From NCBI GenBank assembly GCA_030054275.1, contig JASGCF010000163.1, positions 1-7,454 of the forward strand: a stretch of 7,454 bases of DNA, written 5' to 3'. This stretch comes from Limnohabitans sp. (GTDB lineage Bacteria > Planctomycetota > Phycisphaerae > Phycisphaerales > SM1A02). Of this stretch, positions 1 to 6,611 are shown in pieces; positions within the stretch are counted from its first letter, which is position 1; each line of letters opens with the position of its first letter. The notes under the pieces were generated by a model that had not been told where the DNA came from, did no database searches, and saw only the letters and a list, made by a program, of their open reading frames with translations. The position numbers and the translations under genes were made by a program.

Positions 1-641
1 TGAATGGTCGCCATGTGTTGCGCGCGATGCTTGACGAATTGGCTGAGACTCCGCCGCGCGGGAAGGCCAGTGAAGTTCTGACAGCGATGCTTGGCGTTCC
101 GCTCGCCGGTCGCGAGTGGATCGCAGACGCGCGCGCAGCGCTCATCGAGCGCATCCGAGTTCTTGAGGATGGTCCGTGGCATGCGGAAGATCGCGCAGGC
201 CGCGAAATCGCAGCGGTCTGTGCATCGCTTGCTGCGATGTACGGGCGCGACGAGGCTGCTCATGCAGAGATGCGTGCGGAAGCCGCACTGGCGGTGCTCG
301 CCGATGCACTGCGCGACGAGGCACGCACGCGCTTCTTGGCAGTTCCGTTTCCGGCCTCCATTGACGAAATCGAGCGCCGCCGCGATGTTCGGCGTTCGGT
401 TGCTTCGAGTCAATCGCAGGCAATGGCCGCAGAAAGTGCAGCGCTGCTTGAGTATGTCGCGATGTTGGTGGTGTCGCGTCAGCCGACGCTTCAGTCGAAG
501 GTGTCAGCATTGTTGTCGAATGCGACGCGTGCACGCACCGAAGCGCGATCTGCAACAGGGCAAGTGCAGAGTGACATGCGCGCGGTACTTCTCATTGTGG
601 GCGAGGGACTCGCGCCCGAAGCAACACGGAGGGACGCATGA
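1..641 (+). CDS. Hypothetical helical protein, 5' end outside window
   Basis: I do not recognise this protein. The reading frame is open to the left edge, so the gene probably begins upstream; a GTG at 15 is in frame but has no Shine-Dalgarno sequence before it. About 212 codons are visible. The product is rich in Ala, Arg and Glu, has almost no aromatic residues and looks largely alpha-helical. I see no membrane segment, catalytic motif or recognisable domain in the visible part. Its stop codon overlaps the next start as ATGA (638-641), which implies translational coupling and a shared transcript with the anchored protein downstream. The coding call rests on the long open frame, the overlap and the strong ribosome binding site placed inside its end. 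The function is unknown. Confidence 0.7.
   Translation, partial: NGRHVLRAMLDELAETPPRGKASEVLTAMLGVPLAGREWIADARAALIERIRVLEDGPWHAEDRAGREIAAVCASLAAMYGRDEAAHAEMRAEAALAVLADALRDEARTRFLAVPFPASIDEIERRRDVRRSVASSQSQAMAAESAALLEYVAMLVVSRQPTLQSKVSALLSNATRARTEARSATGQVQSDMRAVLLIVGEGLAPEATRRDA
628..633 (+). promoter_or_regulatory. Shine-Dalgarno site for the 638 start
   Basis: GGAGGG ends four bases before the ATG at 638. It fixes that start, although the hydrophobic segment of the protein begins only about 27 residues later. Confidence 0.7.
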
Positions 642-1456
642 CAGGATCACGCTTGATCGTCGCGAGTGTGGATCGCGGTGTGCACTCAACTCGCGTCACG
701 CACATCCGTAGTGCACGACTTCTTCTGACAGTCGTTGTTGGTGTGCTCTGTGTGTTGCAGTTGGCTTTGCAAGATGCGCCAACTGTCGAGGAACGCTGGA
801 AAGAGCGACTCGCTGCACTCGATCCCTCTCGGCCGATGGATTATTTCTTGCTCGCGGAGGAAATCGCGGATTCGGCGCAGTCGACGCGCGACTTTGAACT
901 CGCGCGCGATCTCTTTGGATACTCCGGTGCCCTCGATACATCTCGCCTTGGGCGCAGCGCCATGTTGGCGATCGCATCGATTTCTGTTGGTGCAGATCGT
1001 GCGCGTGCATTGACGGCTGCAGAAATTGTTGGTGGTCGCGGAGTTGCCCGGCACGCAGAGCGCGTTGAAACAGCCACGATCGAAGCGCTCGCGAAGTCGT
1101 TCAGTCATTTCAGGCGTGGCAACGGTTCCGCTGCTGCTGCCGCGCTCAAGCAAGCTGACGCAGACACAACGCTCACGCGATTCGAGCGCGCTGTTCCTGG
1201 TGGTGCGCAGGCCTATCGCGATGATTGCAAGCGATTCGGGAAGAATGGTCCACAACCCGATTGGCCGATGGCGCGTGCCTTGATGGACGCAGAATTGGCG
1301 CTTCGCCATGGCGGCGCGCGCAGTGTGTCGCTCGATCTTTGGCTCGCGGGCGATCAGCCGCTTCTTGAAATCGATACCTCGGACCCTGTTGCACTTTGGG
1401 GTGTCGATCCCGCGCGACCATGGTGGCGCGGCGGAGGTTGGTCTCGAAACGAGTGA
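638..1456 (+). CDS. Hypothetical membrane-anchored or exported protein
   Basis: I do not recognise this 272-residue protein. A basic N-terminal stretch of about 27 residues (several Arg and His) precedes a single hydrophobic segment at roughly residues 28-44, rich in Leu and Val. This fits a signal anchor or a long signal peptide, with the rest outside the cytoplasm; I see no clear lipobox. The body at about 50-200 is helical, with Ala-rich stretches that could be TPR-like repeats, but no repeat consensus is clear. The C-terminus (about 228-272) is Trp-, Pro- and Gly-rich and looks like a short beta or extended tail. The gene is coupled to the preceding one by an ATGA overlap, so the two products probably act together. 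There are 45 bases to the next gene. The function is unknown; confidence is in the gene, not in a role. Confidence 0.75.
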   Translation: MTGSRLIVASVDRGVHSTRVTHIRSARLLLTVVVGVLCVLQLALQDAPTVEERWKERLAALDPSRPMDYFLLAEEIADSAQSTRDFELARDLFGYSGALDTSRLGRSAMLAIASISVGADRARALTAAEIVGGRGVARHAERVETATIEALAKSFSHFRRGNGSAAAAALKQADADTTLTRFERAVPGGAQAYRDDCKRFGKNGPQPDWPMARALMDAELALRHGGARSVSLDLWLAGDQPLLEIDTSDPVALWGVDPARPWWRGGGWSRNE

Positions 1457-1466
1457 CTGGCGGGTG

Positions 1467-1495
1467 GTGGCAGCCGGTCGCGCCTTCTGTACACT
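1467..1495 (+). promoter_or_regulatory. Candidate promoter for the cbs operon
   Basis: GTGGCA (1467-1472) and TACACT (1490-1495) are separated by 17 bases and each match four of six sigma-70 consensus positions. Transcription would start near 1501-1503, at the ATG of the next gene itself. No Shine-Dalgarno sequence precedes that ATG, which fits a leaderless or nearly leaderless message. This is a pattern match only. Confidence 0.35.
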
Positions 1496-1501
1496 CACGA
1501 G

Positions 1502-2890
1502 ATGTCCAGCGCGCGCACGACGGCTCCGGTTTTTCACAACATCCTCGAGATGATCGGCAATACCCCGATGCTCGAGATCACGCGCATCGATACGGGTCCG
1601 TGTCGGCTCTTCGTCAAGATGGAGTCGATGAACCCTGGCAACTCGATCAAAGATCGCATCGCGGTCACAATGGTTGATGCAGCGGAAAAGTCGGGCAAGT
1701 TGAAGAAGGGTGGTCGCATTGTCGAGGCGACCGCCGGGAACACTGGCCTTGCGCTCGCACTGGTCGCAGGTCAGAAGGGGTACCGCCTTACAGTGGTCGT
1801 ACCGGACAAGATGAGTGACGAGAAGATCTCGCACCTGCGTGCGATGGGCGCAGAGGTTGTGTTGACGCGCTCGGATGTCGCGAAGGGCCACCCCGAGTAC
1901 TACCAAGATGTGGCCGAGCGCATTGCGCGCGACGATCCGGACGCCTTCTATGTGAATCAATTCGCCAACGAGGCAAATCCCAAGGCGCATTACGAAACCA
2001 CCGCGCCTGAAATTTGGGAACAGATGGAAGGAAAGATTGATGCGTTTGTCGCTGGAGTTGGCTCCGGCGGAACGGTGTCTGGCGTTGGCCACTATCTCAA
2101 AGAGCGCAATCCTGCGTGCGAGATCATTTTGGCGGATCCTGTCGGCTCGATTCTCACGCCGCTTGTGAATGAAGGCAAACAAGTGCCGCCCGGCTCATGG
2201 CTCGTCGAAGGAATCGGCGAGGATTTCGTCCCATCGATTTGCGATCTCAAGTTGGTGAAGAAGGCGTACGCGATTCCGGATGGTGAAGCGTTTCACACAG
2301 CGCGCGAACTACTCAAGAAGGAAGGCGTGTTGGCAGGTTCATCGGTCGGCACGCTGTTCGCCGCTGCTCTTCGGTATTGCCGAGAGCAAACCGAGCCGAA
2401 GCGCGTTGTCACGCTCATTTGCGACAACGGAGCGAAGTACCTCTCGAAGATGTTCAACGACTTCTGGATGGTCGACAACGGCTTCATCGAGCGCCCCAAG
2501 TACAACGACATTCGCGACCTCGTCGCGCGTCGGCACTTGGAGAAAGAAGACTACTGCCTGACGCCCGAATTGCCCGTCGTGCAGGCTATCAAGCGCATGC
2601 GCATGTTCTCGATTTCGCAAATGGCTGTGGTCGACGAAAAAGATCGTGTGGTCGGCATCCTTGATGAATCGGATGTGTTGCTCGCACTGGTGCGCGACCG
2701 CGATTGTGCAGCGCGGCCGGTGCGTGACTACATGTCGAGCCGCGTCGAAACGCTGCGGCCGACCGCGAGCGTCAACGATCTCATGCCAATCTTCCGTGCA
2801 GATCGTGTGGCCGTCGTCGCAGATGAGAAACACTTCTACGGACTTATCACGAAGATCGATCTCATCAATTATCTGCGCAAGCAACTCTAA
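1502..2890 (+). CDS. cbs: Cystathionine beta-synthase with tandem CBS domains
   Basis: This is a 462-residue fold-type II PLP enzyme. It is expected to condense serine with homocysteine to cystathionine in the cytoplasm; cysteine synthase activity is the main alternative. The catalytic domain covers about 10-325. Lys50 in NPGNSIKD is the predicted PLP Schiff-base lysine, TAGNTG at 77-82 is the substrate loop (most relatives have TSGNTG), GSGGT at 187-191 binds the PLP phosphate, and Ser281 aligns with the serine that contacts the PLP ring nitrogen. Two CBS domains follow at about 337-400 and 404-462, the module that in eukaryotic enzymes senses S-adenosylmethionine. The N-terminus is short and lacks the heme-binding extension of the human enzyme. 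A PLP lyase gene lies 41 bases downstream, which supports a transsulfuration role over plain cysteine synthase. The ATG is chosen by homology; no ribosome binding site is visible. Confidence 0.9.
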   Translation: MSSARTTAPVFHNILEMIGNTPMLEITRIDTGPCRLFVKMESMNPGNSIKDRIAVTMVDAAEKSGKLKKGGRIVEATAGNTGLALALVAGQKGYRLTVVVPDKMSDEKISHLRAMGAEVVLTRSDVAKGHPEYYQDVAERIARDDPDAFYVNQFANEANPKAHYETTAPEIWEQMEGKIDAFVAGVGSGGTVSGVGHYLKERNPACEIILADPVGSILTPLVNEGKQVPPGSWLVEGIGEDFVPSICDLKLVKKAYAIPDGEAFHTARELLKKEGVLAGSSVGTLFAAALRYCREQTEPKRVVTLICDNGAKYLSKMFNDFWMVDNGFIERPKYNDIRDLVARRHLEKEDYCLTPELPVVQAIKRMRMFSISQMAVVDEKDRVVGILDESDVLLALVRDRDCAARPVRDYMSSRVETLRPTASVNDLMPIFRADRVAVVADEKHFYGLITKIDLINYLRKQL

Positions 2891-2920
2891 TGTGCACTTC
2901 GTCAGCACAGCAGTTGCGCT

Positions 2921-2924
2921 AGGA
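2921..2924 (+). promoter_or_regulatory. Shine-Dalgarno site for the gamma-lyase gene
   Basis: AGGA lies seven bases before the ATG at 2932, a standard spacing. The 41-base gap after cbs shows no convincing promoter or terminator, so the two genes are probably cotranscribed. Confidence 0.55.
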
Positions 2925-2931
2925 AATTCAT

Positions 2932-4140
2932 ATGTCCAGCTCAAACAACGCTCATCTCGCAACCGATTGCATTCACGGCGGACAACATGCGGATCCAACC
3001 ACGGGTGCCGTCATGCCGCCGATTTACACGAGTTCGACCTTCATTCAAGAATCGCCAGGCGTACATAAGGGCTACGAATACTCACGCAGCCACAACGCGA
3101 CGCGCTTTGCATTCGAGCGATGTATTGCCACGCTCGAGCGTTCGGGGCTGTCGGAAGAGCATGAGCGAACCTGTGGCGGATTCGCCTTCGCGTCCGGGCT
3201 TGCTGCCATCGCGACAGCGCTTGAGTTGATGGATGCAGGCGACACCATCGTGTGTATGGACGATGTGTACGGCGGCACCAATCGCCTTTTGAACCGTGTG
3301 CGCAAGCGCAGTGCGGGTTACAAGGTTGTGCATGTCGACTTGTCGGATCTCGTGAAGGCAGAAGCAGCCATTCGCGAACACAAGCCAAAGATGGTGTGGC
3401 TCGAAACTCCGACCAACCCAACGCTGAAACTCGTTGACATCGAGGCAGTCTGTCGAATGGCGCGTGCGGTCGGCGCGATTTCAGTGGTCGACAACACCTT
3501 CGCAACGCCGATGTTGACGCGTCCGATCGAACTCGGCGCGGACATCGTGATGCACTCCACGACGAAATACTGTGGCGGCCACTCCGACACCGTTGGCGGC
3601 GCGCTGATCACGGGTTCCGCGGAGATTGCGGAAAAACTGCGCTTCATGCAAAACGCCATCGGAAGCGTCATGGGCCCCTTTGATGCGTACCTCGCCTTGC
3701 GCGGTCTGAAGACGATGCATGTGCGCATGGAGCGGCACTGCGCAAGTGCGATGGAAATCGCGCGACGACTTGAGGCGCATGCGAAGGTGGCGCGCGTGGT
3801 GTATCCGGGGCTTGCGAGCCATCCGCAGCATGCGCTTGCGACGCGACAAATGCGATTCGACGGAAAGCCTGCCTTCGGCGGCATGATCACGATTTTCTTG
3901 AAGGGCGGTCTCGCAGAGAGTCGCCGGTTCCTTGAACATGTCCATCTCTTCGCGCTTGCCGAGAGCCTTGGCGGCGTCGAGAGTTTGATCGAGCATCCAG
4001 CGATTATGACGCACGCAAGTGTGCCTGAAGCAATGCGCGCAGAACTCGGCATCAGCGACTCGCTTGTGCGACTCTCGGTTGGTGTTGAGCATGTCGAGGA
4101 TCTGTGGGGCGATCTCGAACGCGGACTTGCCAAGGCGTGA
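2932..4140 (+). CDS. Cystathionine gamma-lyase / gamma-synthase family PLP enzyme
   Basis: This 402-residue protein belongs to the Cys/Met metabolism PLP enzymes (fold type I). Lys212 in STTKYCGGHSD is the predicted PLP lysine, at the same number as in human cystathionine gamma-lyase. Asp187 in VVDNTF should pair with the pyridine nitrogen, Tyr113 in DVYGGT stacks on PLP, YSRSHNATR at 50-58 supplies phosphate and active-site contacts from the partner subunit, and Arg380 in VRLSVG should bind the substrate carboxylate. The block SLGGVESLIEHPAIMTHASV at 345-364 resembles gamma-lyases more than E. coli gamma-synthase. The position behind cbs favours cleavage of cystathionine to cysteine, 2-oxobutyrate and ammonia. 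Gamma-synthase or promiscuous activity cannot be excluded by sequence alone. A short insertion, rich in Glu and Ser, lies at about 71-80, before the FAFASG motif. Confidence 0.92.
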   Translation: MSSSNNAHLATDCIHGGQHADPTTGAVMPPIYTSSTFIQESPGVHKGYEYSRSHNATRFAFERCIATLERSGLSEEHERTCGGFAFASGLAAIATALELMDAGDTIVCMDDVYGGTNRLLNRVRKRSAGYKVVHVDLSDLVKAEAAIREHKPKMVWLETPTNPTLKLVDIEAVCRMARAVGAISVVDNTFATPMLTRPIELGADIVMHSTTKYCGGHSDTVGGALITGSAEIAEKLRFMQNAIGSVMGPFDAYLALRGLKTMHVRMERHCASAMEIARRLEAHAKVARVVYPGLASHPQHALATRQMRFDGKPAFGGMITIFLKGGLAESRRFLEHVHLFALAESLGGVESLIEHPAIMTHASVPEAMRAELGISDSLVRLSVGVEHVEDLWGDLERGLAKA

Positions 4141-4859
4141 GCGGGACGCGTGCTCTGCCGGCTGGATATGTGCTTTCGCGCGTGGGCGCGCATGCCGATC
4201 GTGCGCCGCACGATGCGCGCAACTCGCCTCTCGAGTCGCCTCTCGAGTTGCGTCGCGAGGGCGAACGCGAAGGTAGGGGAGTTCGCTGCGATCTTGGCGC
4301 GTTCTCGCTGCGAGGTGGTGTGGCAGAAGCGCGCTCGATGCCTGTTGTCAAGGCGGTCGGCGATGCAGTCACGGTTGTGGATGCGACAGCTGGACTTCTT
4401 GGTGATGCCTTCGTGCTCGCCGTTGCTGGGTATCAAGTCACAGCCCTCGAGCGCTCGCTGCCGATCTACGAGTTGGCATCTGACGGCTTGGAGCGCGCGA
4501 TGCGTGATCCGCGCTTGGCAGAACTTCTCGGTGGTCGATTGCGCGTTGTCTTCTGCGATGCCAAGGAATGGCTCACTGCGTGTGTTGGCACCGATGCCGC
4601 GCCCGATGCAATTCTCATCGATCCCATGTTCCCGCCGAAAAGGCGCGCGTCTGCGCTGCCGCGGAAGGAGATGGTCATGCTTCGTGAGGTCGTTGGTGCT
4701 GATCTTGATGCGACGGAGTTGCTCGGTGTTGCCCTGCGATGTGCACGCAAGCGCGTTGCGCTGAAGCGCGGAGATGACGCCATCGAACTTGCCAAGCCAG
4801 ATTGGTCGATCGAAGGGAAAACGGTGCGTTTTGATGTGTGGCGCTCACAGCCGAGTTGA
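4137..4859 (+). CDS. rsmJ: RsmJ-type 16S rRNA guanine-N2 methyltransferase
   Basis: The protein resembles E. coli RsmJ (YhiQ), which methylates N2 of G1516 in 16S rRNA using S-adenosylmethionine. The nucleotide-binding motif VVDATAGL is at 80-87, GDAFVLA follows at 89-95, the acidic end of strand two is ER at 105-106, and the catalytic-region motif IDPMFPPK is at 161-168. KKEM-like, VGADLD and KRVALKR blocks further on also match the family in order. I chose GTG 4137, which overlaps the previous stop as GTGA and gives 240 residues (E. coli has 250); GTG codons at 4170 and 4182 are alternatives. No strong ribosome binding site is visible, so translational coupling is likely. The N-terminal part (about 1-75) is much less conserved and carries a short repeat. 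RsmJ is best known from Gammaproteobacteria, so its presence here is notable. Confidence 0.85.
   Translation: MSGTRALPAGYVLSRVGAHADRAPHDARNSPLESPLELRREGEREGRGVRCDLGAFSLRGGVAEARSMPVVKAVGDAVTVVDATAGLLGDAFVLAVAGYQVTALERSLPIYELASDGLERAMRDPRLAELLGGRLRVVFCDAKEWLTACVGTDAAPDAILIDPMFPPKRRASALPRKEMVMLREVVGADLDATELLGVALRCARKRVALKRGDDAIELAKPDWSIEGKTVRFDVWRSQPS
4224..4247 (+). repeat. 12-base tandem duplication inside rsmJ
   Basis: Two perfect adjacent copies of TCGCCTCTCGAG encode SPLE-SPLE, followed by a degenerate third copy (4248-4259) encoding LRRE. The repeat is in frame, so it lengthens the poorly conserved N-terminal region without disrupting the gene. Confidence 0.85.
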
Positions 4860-4863
4860 TCTG

Positions 4864-4888
4864 CGCGACTCTTACGGGCACAGTCGCG
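4864..4888. terminator. Hairpin at the rsmJ/pdxH convergent junction
   Basis: CGCGACT (4864-4870) and AGTCGCG (4882-4888) form a perfect 7-base-pair stem with an 11-base loop. It spans the 12-base gap between the converging stop codons, the usual place for a bidirectional terminator. No T-run follows on either strand, so intrinsic termination is doubtful. Confidence 0.3.
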
Positions 4889-5498
4889 TCGCGTCATACG
4901 CGCCGTCGTTTCGTCGCGTGTAACGCACACGATCGTGCAGGCGATACTTGTCTCCCTGCCAGAATTCGATGCGTTCCAAACTCACGCGATAGCCGCCCCA
5001 ATGCGGAGGCCGTGGGACATCGCCGTTCGCAAATCGTGCTGTCATCGCTTCCGCGCGGCGTTCGAGTTCTGCGCGATCGCGCACAGGTTCGCTTTGCGCA
5101 CTGGCCCACGCATTCACGCGGCTATCCGCCGGGCGATGCGCGAAGTATTCGTCGCTTTCTGCGTCGGTTGCGAGCGACACGGCGCCTTCGATGCGGATTT
5201 GTCGGTCGAGCGCATCCCAGTGAAAAAGCAGCGCAGCAAGCGCGTGTGCCGCAAGCGCGCGGCCCTTGCGACTTTCGCGATTCGTGAAGAAGCGCGCGCC
5301 ATCGCGCGTAAGACCACGCAACAAGACGATGCGCGCACTCGGTTGTCCATCATGGTCAACCGTCGCCAAGGTCATGGCGTTTGGGTTGGGTGTTGGCAGC
5401 CGCATCGCCTCTGCAATCCACGCCTCCAGCCATGGAAATGGATCCGTCGGCGGATGGTCAAAGTCAATCGCAGGCGTTGGGCCGTGTCCGGTGCTCAT
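4872..5498 (-). CDS. pdxH: Pyridoxamine/pyridoxine 5'-phosphate oxidase
   Basis: This 208-residue FMN enzyme oxidises pyridoxine or pyridoxamine 5'-phosphate to pyridoxal 5'-phosphate (PLP), the last step of de novo and salvage PLP synthesis. FMN contacts are visible as RIVLL at 56-60, FFTN at 70-73, RK at 77-78, Gln100, Trp180 and Arg190. Substrate residues known from E. coli are kept with exact spacing: Tyr118, Arg122, Ser126 and the RLH triad at 186-188. The E. coli substrate lysine Lys72 aligns with Arg61, a conservative change. The C-terminal block WGGYRVSLERIEFWQG (167-182) is the PdxH dimerisation signature. I chose ATG 5498 because GAGG sits five bases before it; a GTG at 5519 would add seven residues. 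The gene follows the NYN gene by 17 bases and is likely cotranscribed with it. Its product supplies the cofactor for the two PLP enzymes nearby. Confidence 0.96.
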   Translation of the reverse strand: MSTGHGPTPAIDFDHPPTDPFPWLEAWIAEAMRLPTPNPNAMTLATVDHDGQPSARIVLLRGLTRDGARFFTNRESRKGRALAAHALAALLFHWDALDRQIRIEGAVSLATDAESDEYFAHRPADSRVNAWASAQSEPVRDRAELERRAEAMTARFANGDVPRPPHWGGYRVSLERIEFWQGDKYRLHDRVRYTRRNDGAYDATRLCP

Positions 5499-5503
5499 GC
5501 ATA

Positions 5504-5507
5504 CCTC
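5504..5507 (-). promoter_or_regulatory. Shine-Dalgarno site deciding the pdxH start
   Basis: On the minus strand GAGG is followed by five bases and then the ATG at 5498. This favours that ATG over the upstream GTG at 5519, which overlaps the preceding stop. Confidence 0.6.
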
Positions 5508-5515
5508 AGTTTTTC

Positions 5516-6337
5516 TCACGACTTCTTGCGATCCCGCACGCGTTTTCGTCCGCCGATGCGTGCGCCATCTTTCAAGATCGGTGGTTCATGCGCCTTCATC
5601 ATCGCGTCGATCGCTGCATCGTCCAACGCACCCAATTCGGCGAGCAGCACATCGCCGCGTTTTTCTTCGAGAATGGACAGCGGATCCGCGAGTCCCTTCG
5701 TTGCTTCAAGGTAGCGTTCGAGCGCGCGGTCATCGCTGCGGGAACTCACGCGTGGTTGTGCGGAGGATCGCGATGCTGATGCTTCGCCGATCGGCTTCTG
5801 CGATGTTGTGTCTGATTTCTCGTCGAGCAGTCGATCCTTTGGCGAGGCTTCGATCGCAGCAAGTTCGGCCGTCACGCCGAAGAGCCGCATCCATCCGATG
5901 ACTTCGCGCTCACCAAGTGGAACCGAGCGCCGAGGATCGGGCGGCAGACCGCGTCGTGGGCGTGTGCGGGCTGCGTCCTGTGCAAGCGCCGCGAGAAACT
6001 CTTCGCTCTTGATGCACTGCGCTCCGCGGGATCGCGCGTGGCGCTGAATCGCTCGGTCACTTGTGACAACCGTGACTTGTCGCGGGGCGCTCGTCCGATC
6101 GAGAAACGACATGATGTGGTCGTCTGCGCTGCGTCCGGGCCCCGCGCCTTCGATCAAAATGCGTCCGACGCGCGCTGCTCCGCGAGGAACGCCGTCGCAC
6201 ACCAGCCACACCACCTCAGCGGCGTGGCGGCTCACCGCGATCAGGCGTGCGAGCCCTTCTGGCTCGCCGACCGCCAGTTCTGGCGGGAGAACGCCAGTCA
6301 CATGGAGGACATTGTAAGTGTCGATAACAAGCGGCAC
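5516..6337 (-). CDS. YacP-like NYN (PIN-fold) domain protein
   Basis: The first 115 or so residues form a NYN domain, a PIN-like nuclease fold of the YacP type, predicted to cut RNA with metal ions held by acidic residues. The visible acidic set is Asp6 in VIDTYNVLH, Asp48 in WLVCDG, Asp72-Asp73 in SADDHI and Asp94 in VVTSDRA, in the family's order. The remaining roughly 155 residues are low in complexity: a Ser/Arg/Gln-rich linker, two helical segments and a very basic C-terminus (GGRKRVRDRKKS) that could bind RNA. I chose GTG 6337, which puts the start just before the first strand as in relatives and gives 273 residues; an in-frame TTG at 6418 would add 27 low-complexity residues. No strong ribosome binding site supports either. 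The gene lies upstream of pdxH on the same strand. The RNA substrate is unknown. Confidence 0.8.
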   Translation of the reverse strand: MPLVIDTYNVLHVTGVLPPELAVGEPEGLARLIAVSRHAAEVVWLVCDGVPRGAARVGRILIEGAGPGRSADDHIMSFLDRTSAPRQVTVVTSDRAIQRHARSRGAQCIKSEEFLAALAQDAARTRPRRGLPPDPRRSVPLGEREVIGWMRLFGVTAELAAIEASPKDRLLDEKSDTTSQKPIGEASASRSSAQPRVSSRSDDRALERYLEATKGLADPLSILEEKRGDVLLAELGALDDAAIDAMMKAHEPPILKDGARIGGRKRVRDRKKS

Positions 6338-6514
6338 GGTGATCTCGCGGTCGGAAAAGTGTGCTGCGGACGGTGCTGAGGATGGGGACGCGGAATATGT
6401 CCCGCGGATCTTTGGCAAGCTTCAGGCAGGTGTTGTGCAGTCGGTGAGAGGATTCTTCTACAAGATCGCACGCCTCCGGCAGGCGGACGCAGCAGGGGAG
6501 ATGATTTCACAAAC

Positions 6515-6543
6515 TTGACCCTCTCGGCAAAATCGTGTCAGAT
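6515..6543 (+). promoter_or_regulatory. Candidate rpsU promoter
   Basis: TTGACC (6515-6520) matches five of six -35 consensus positions. Seventeen bases on lies TCAGAT (6538-6543), a weak -10 with three matches. If used, transcription would begin near 6550 and give a leader of about 155 bases that includes the whole hairpin at 6564-6611. Confidence 0.3.
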
Positions 6544-6563
6544 AGGCGACTCGGCTGCAAACA

Positions 6564-6611
6564 CCGAAGGGCAGAAATTCGCAGATCCTCTGCGACGCGC
6601 CTGTTCTTCGG
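6564..6611 (+). promoter_or_regulatory. Long hairpin in the rpsU leader
   Basis: CCGAAGGGCAG (6564-6574) pairs with CTGTTCTTCGG (6601-6611) over eleven consecutive positions, nine Watson-Crick and two G-U. Inside it, TCGCAGA (6579-6585) and TCTGCGA (6589-6595) form a perfect 7-base-pair stem with a 3-base loop. The stems are separated by a 4/5-base internal loop. No T-run follows, so it is unlikely to be a terminator. Position upstream of a ribosomal protein gene suggests a regulatory RNA, perhaps an autoregulatory leader. The pairing is seen; the function is inferred. Confidence 0.5.

Noticed and set aside
686..2182. A 498-codon open frame on the minus strand
   Set aside because: It lies opposite two better-supported genes, including the clear cbs catalytic domain. 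Its product is Arg/His/Cys-rich without domains, typical of an antisense shadow in GC-rich DNA.
3318..4436. A 372-codon open frame on the minus strand
   Set aside because: It is opposite the PLP lyase and rsmJ, has low-complexity Ser/Arg/Thr composition and no recognisable motif.
5499..5519. GTG at 5519 as the pdxH start
   Set aside because: It overlaps the previous stop as GTGA, but GAGG is correctly spaced only for ATG 5498, and the added residues are not family-like.
4935..5901. Overlapping plus-strand open frames opposite pdxH and the NYN gene
   Set aside because: The minus strand carries conserved families across this stretch; the plus-strand products are Arg-rich shadows.
6338..6418. 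TTG at 6418 as the NYN start
   Set aside because: It would add 27 low-complexity residues before the first NYN strand, without a ribosome binding site. GTG 6337 fits family length better.
6471..6485. GC-rich inverted repeat CGCCT/AGGCG as a terminator
   Set aside because: The stem has only five base pairs, no T-run follows on either strand, and no gene ends nearby.
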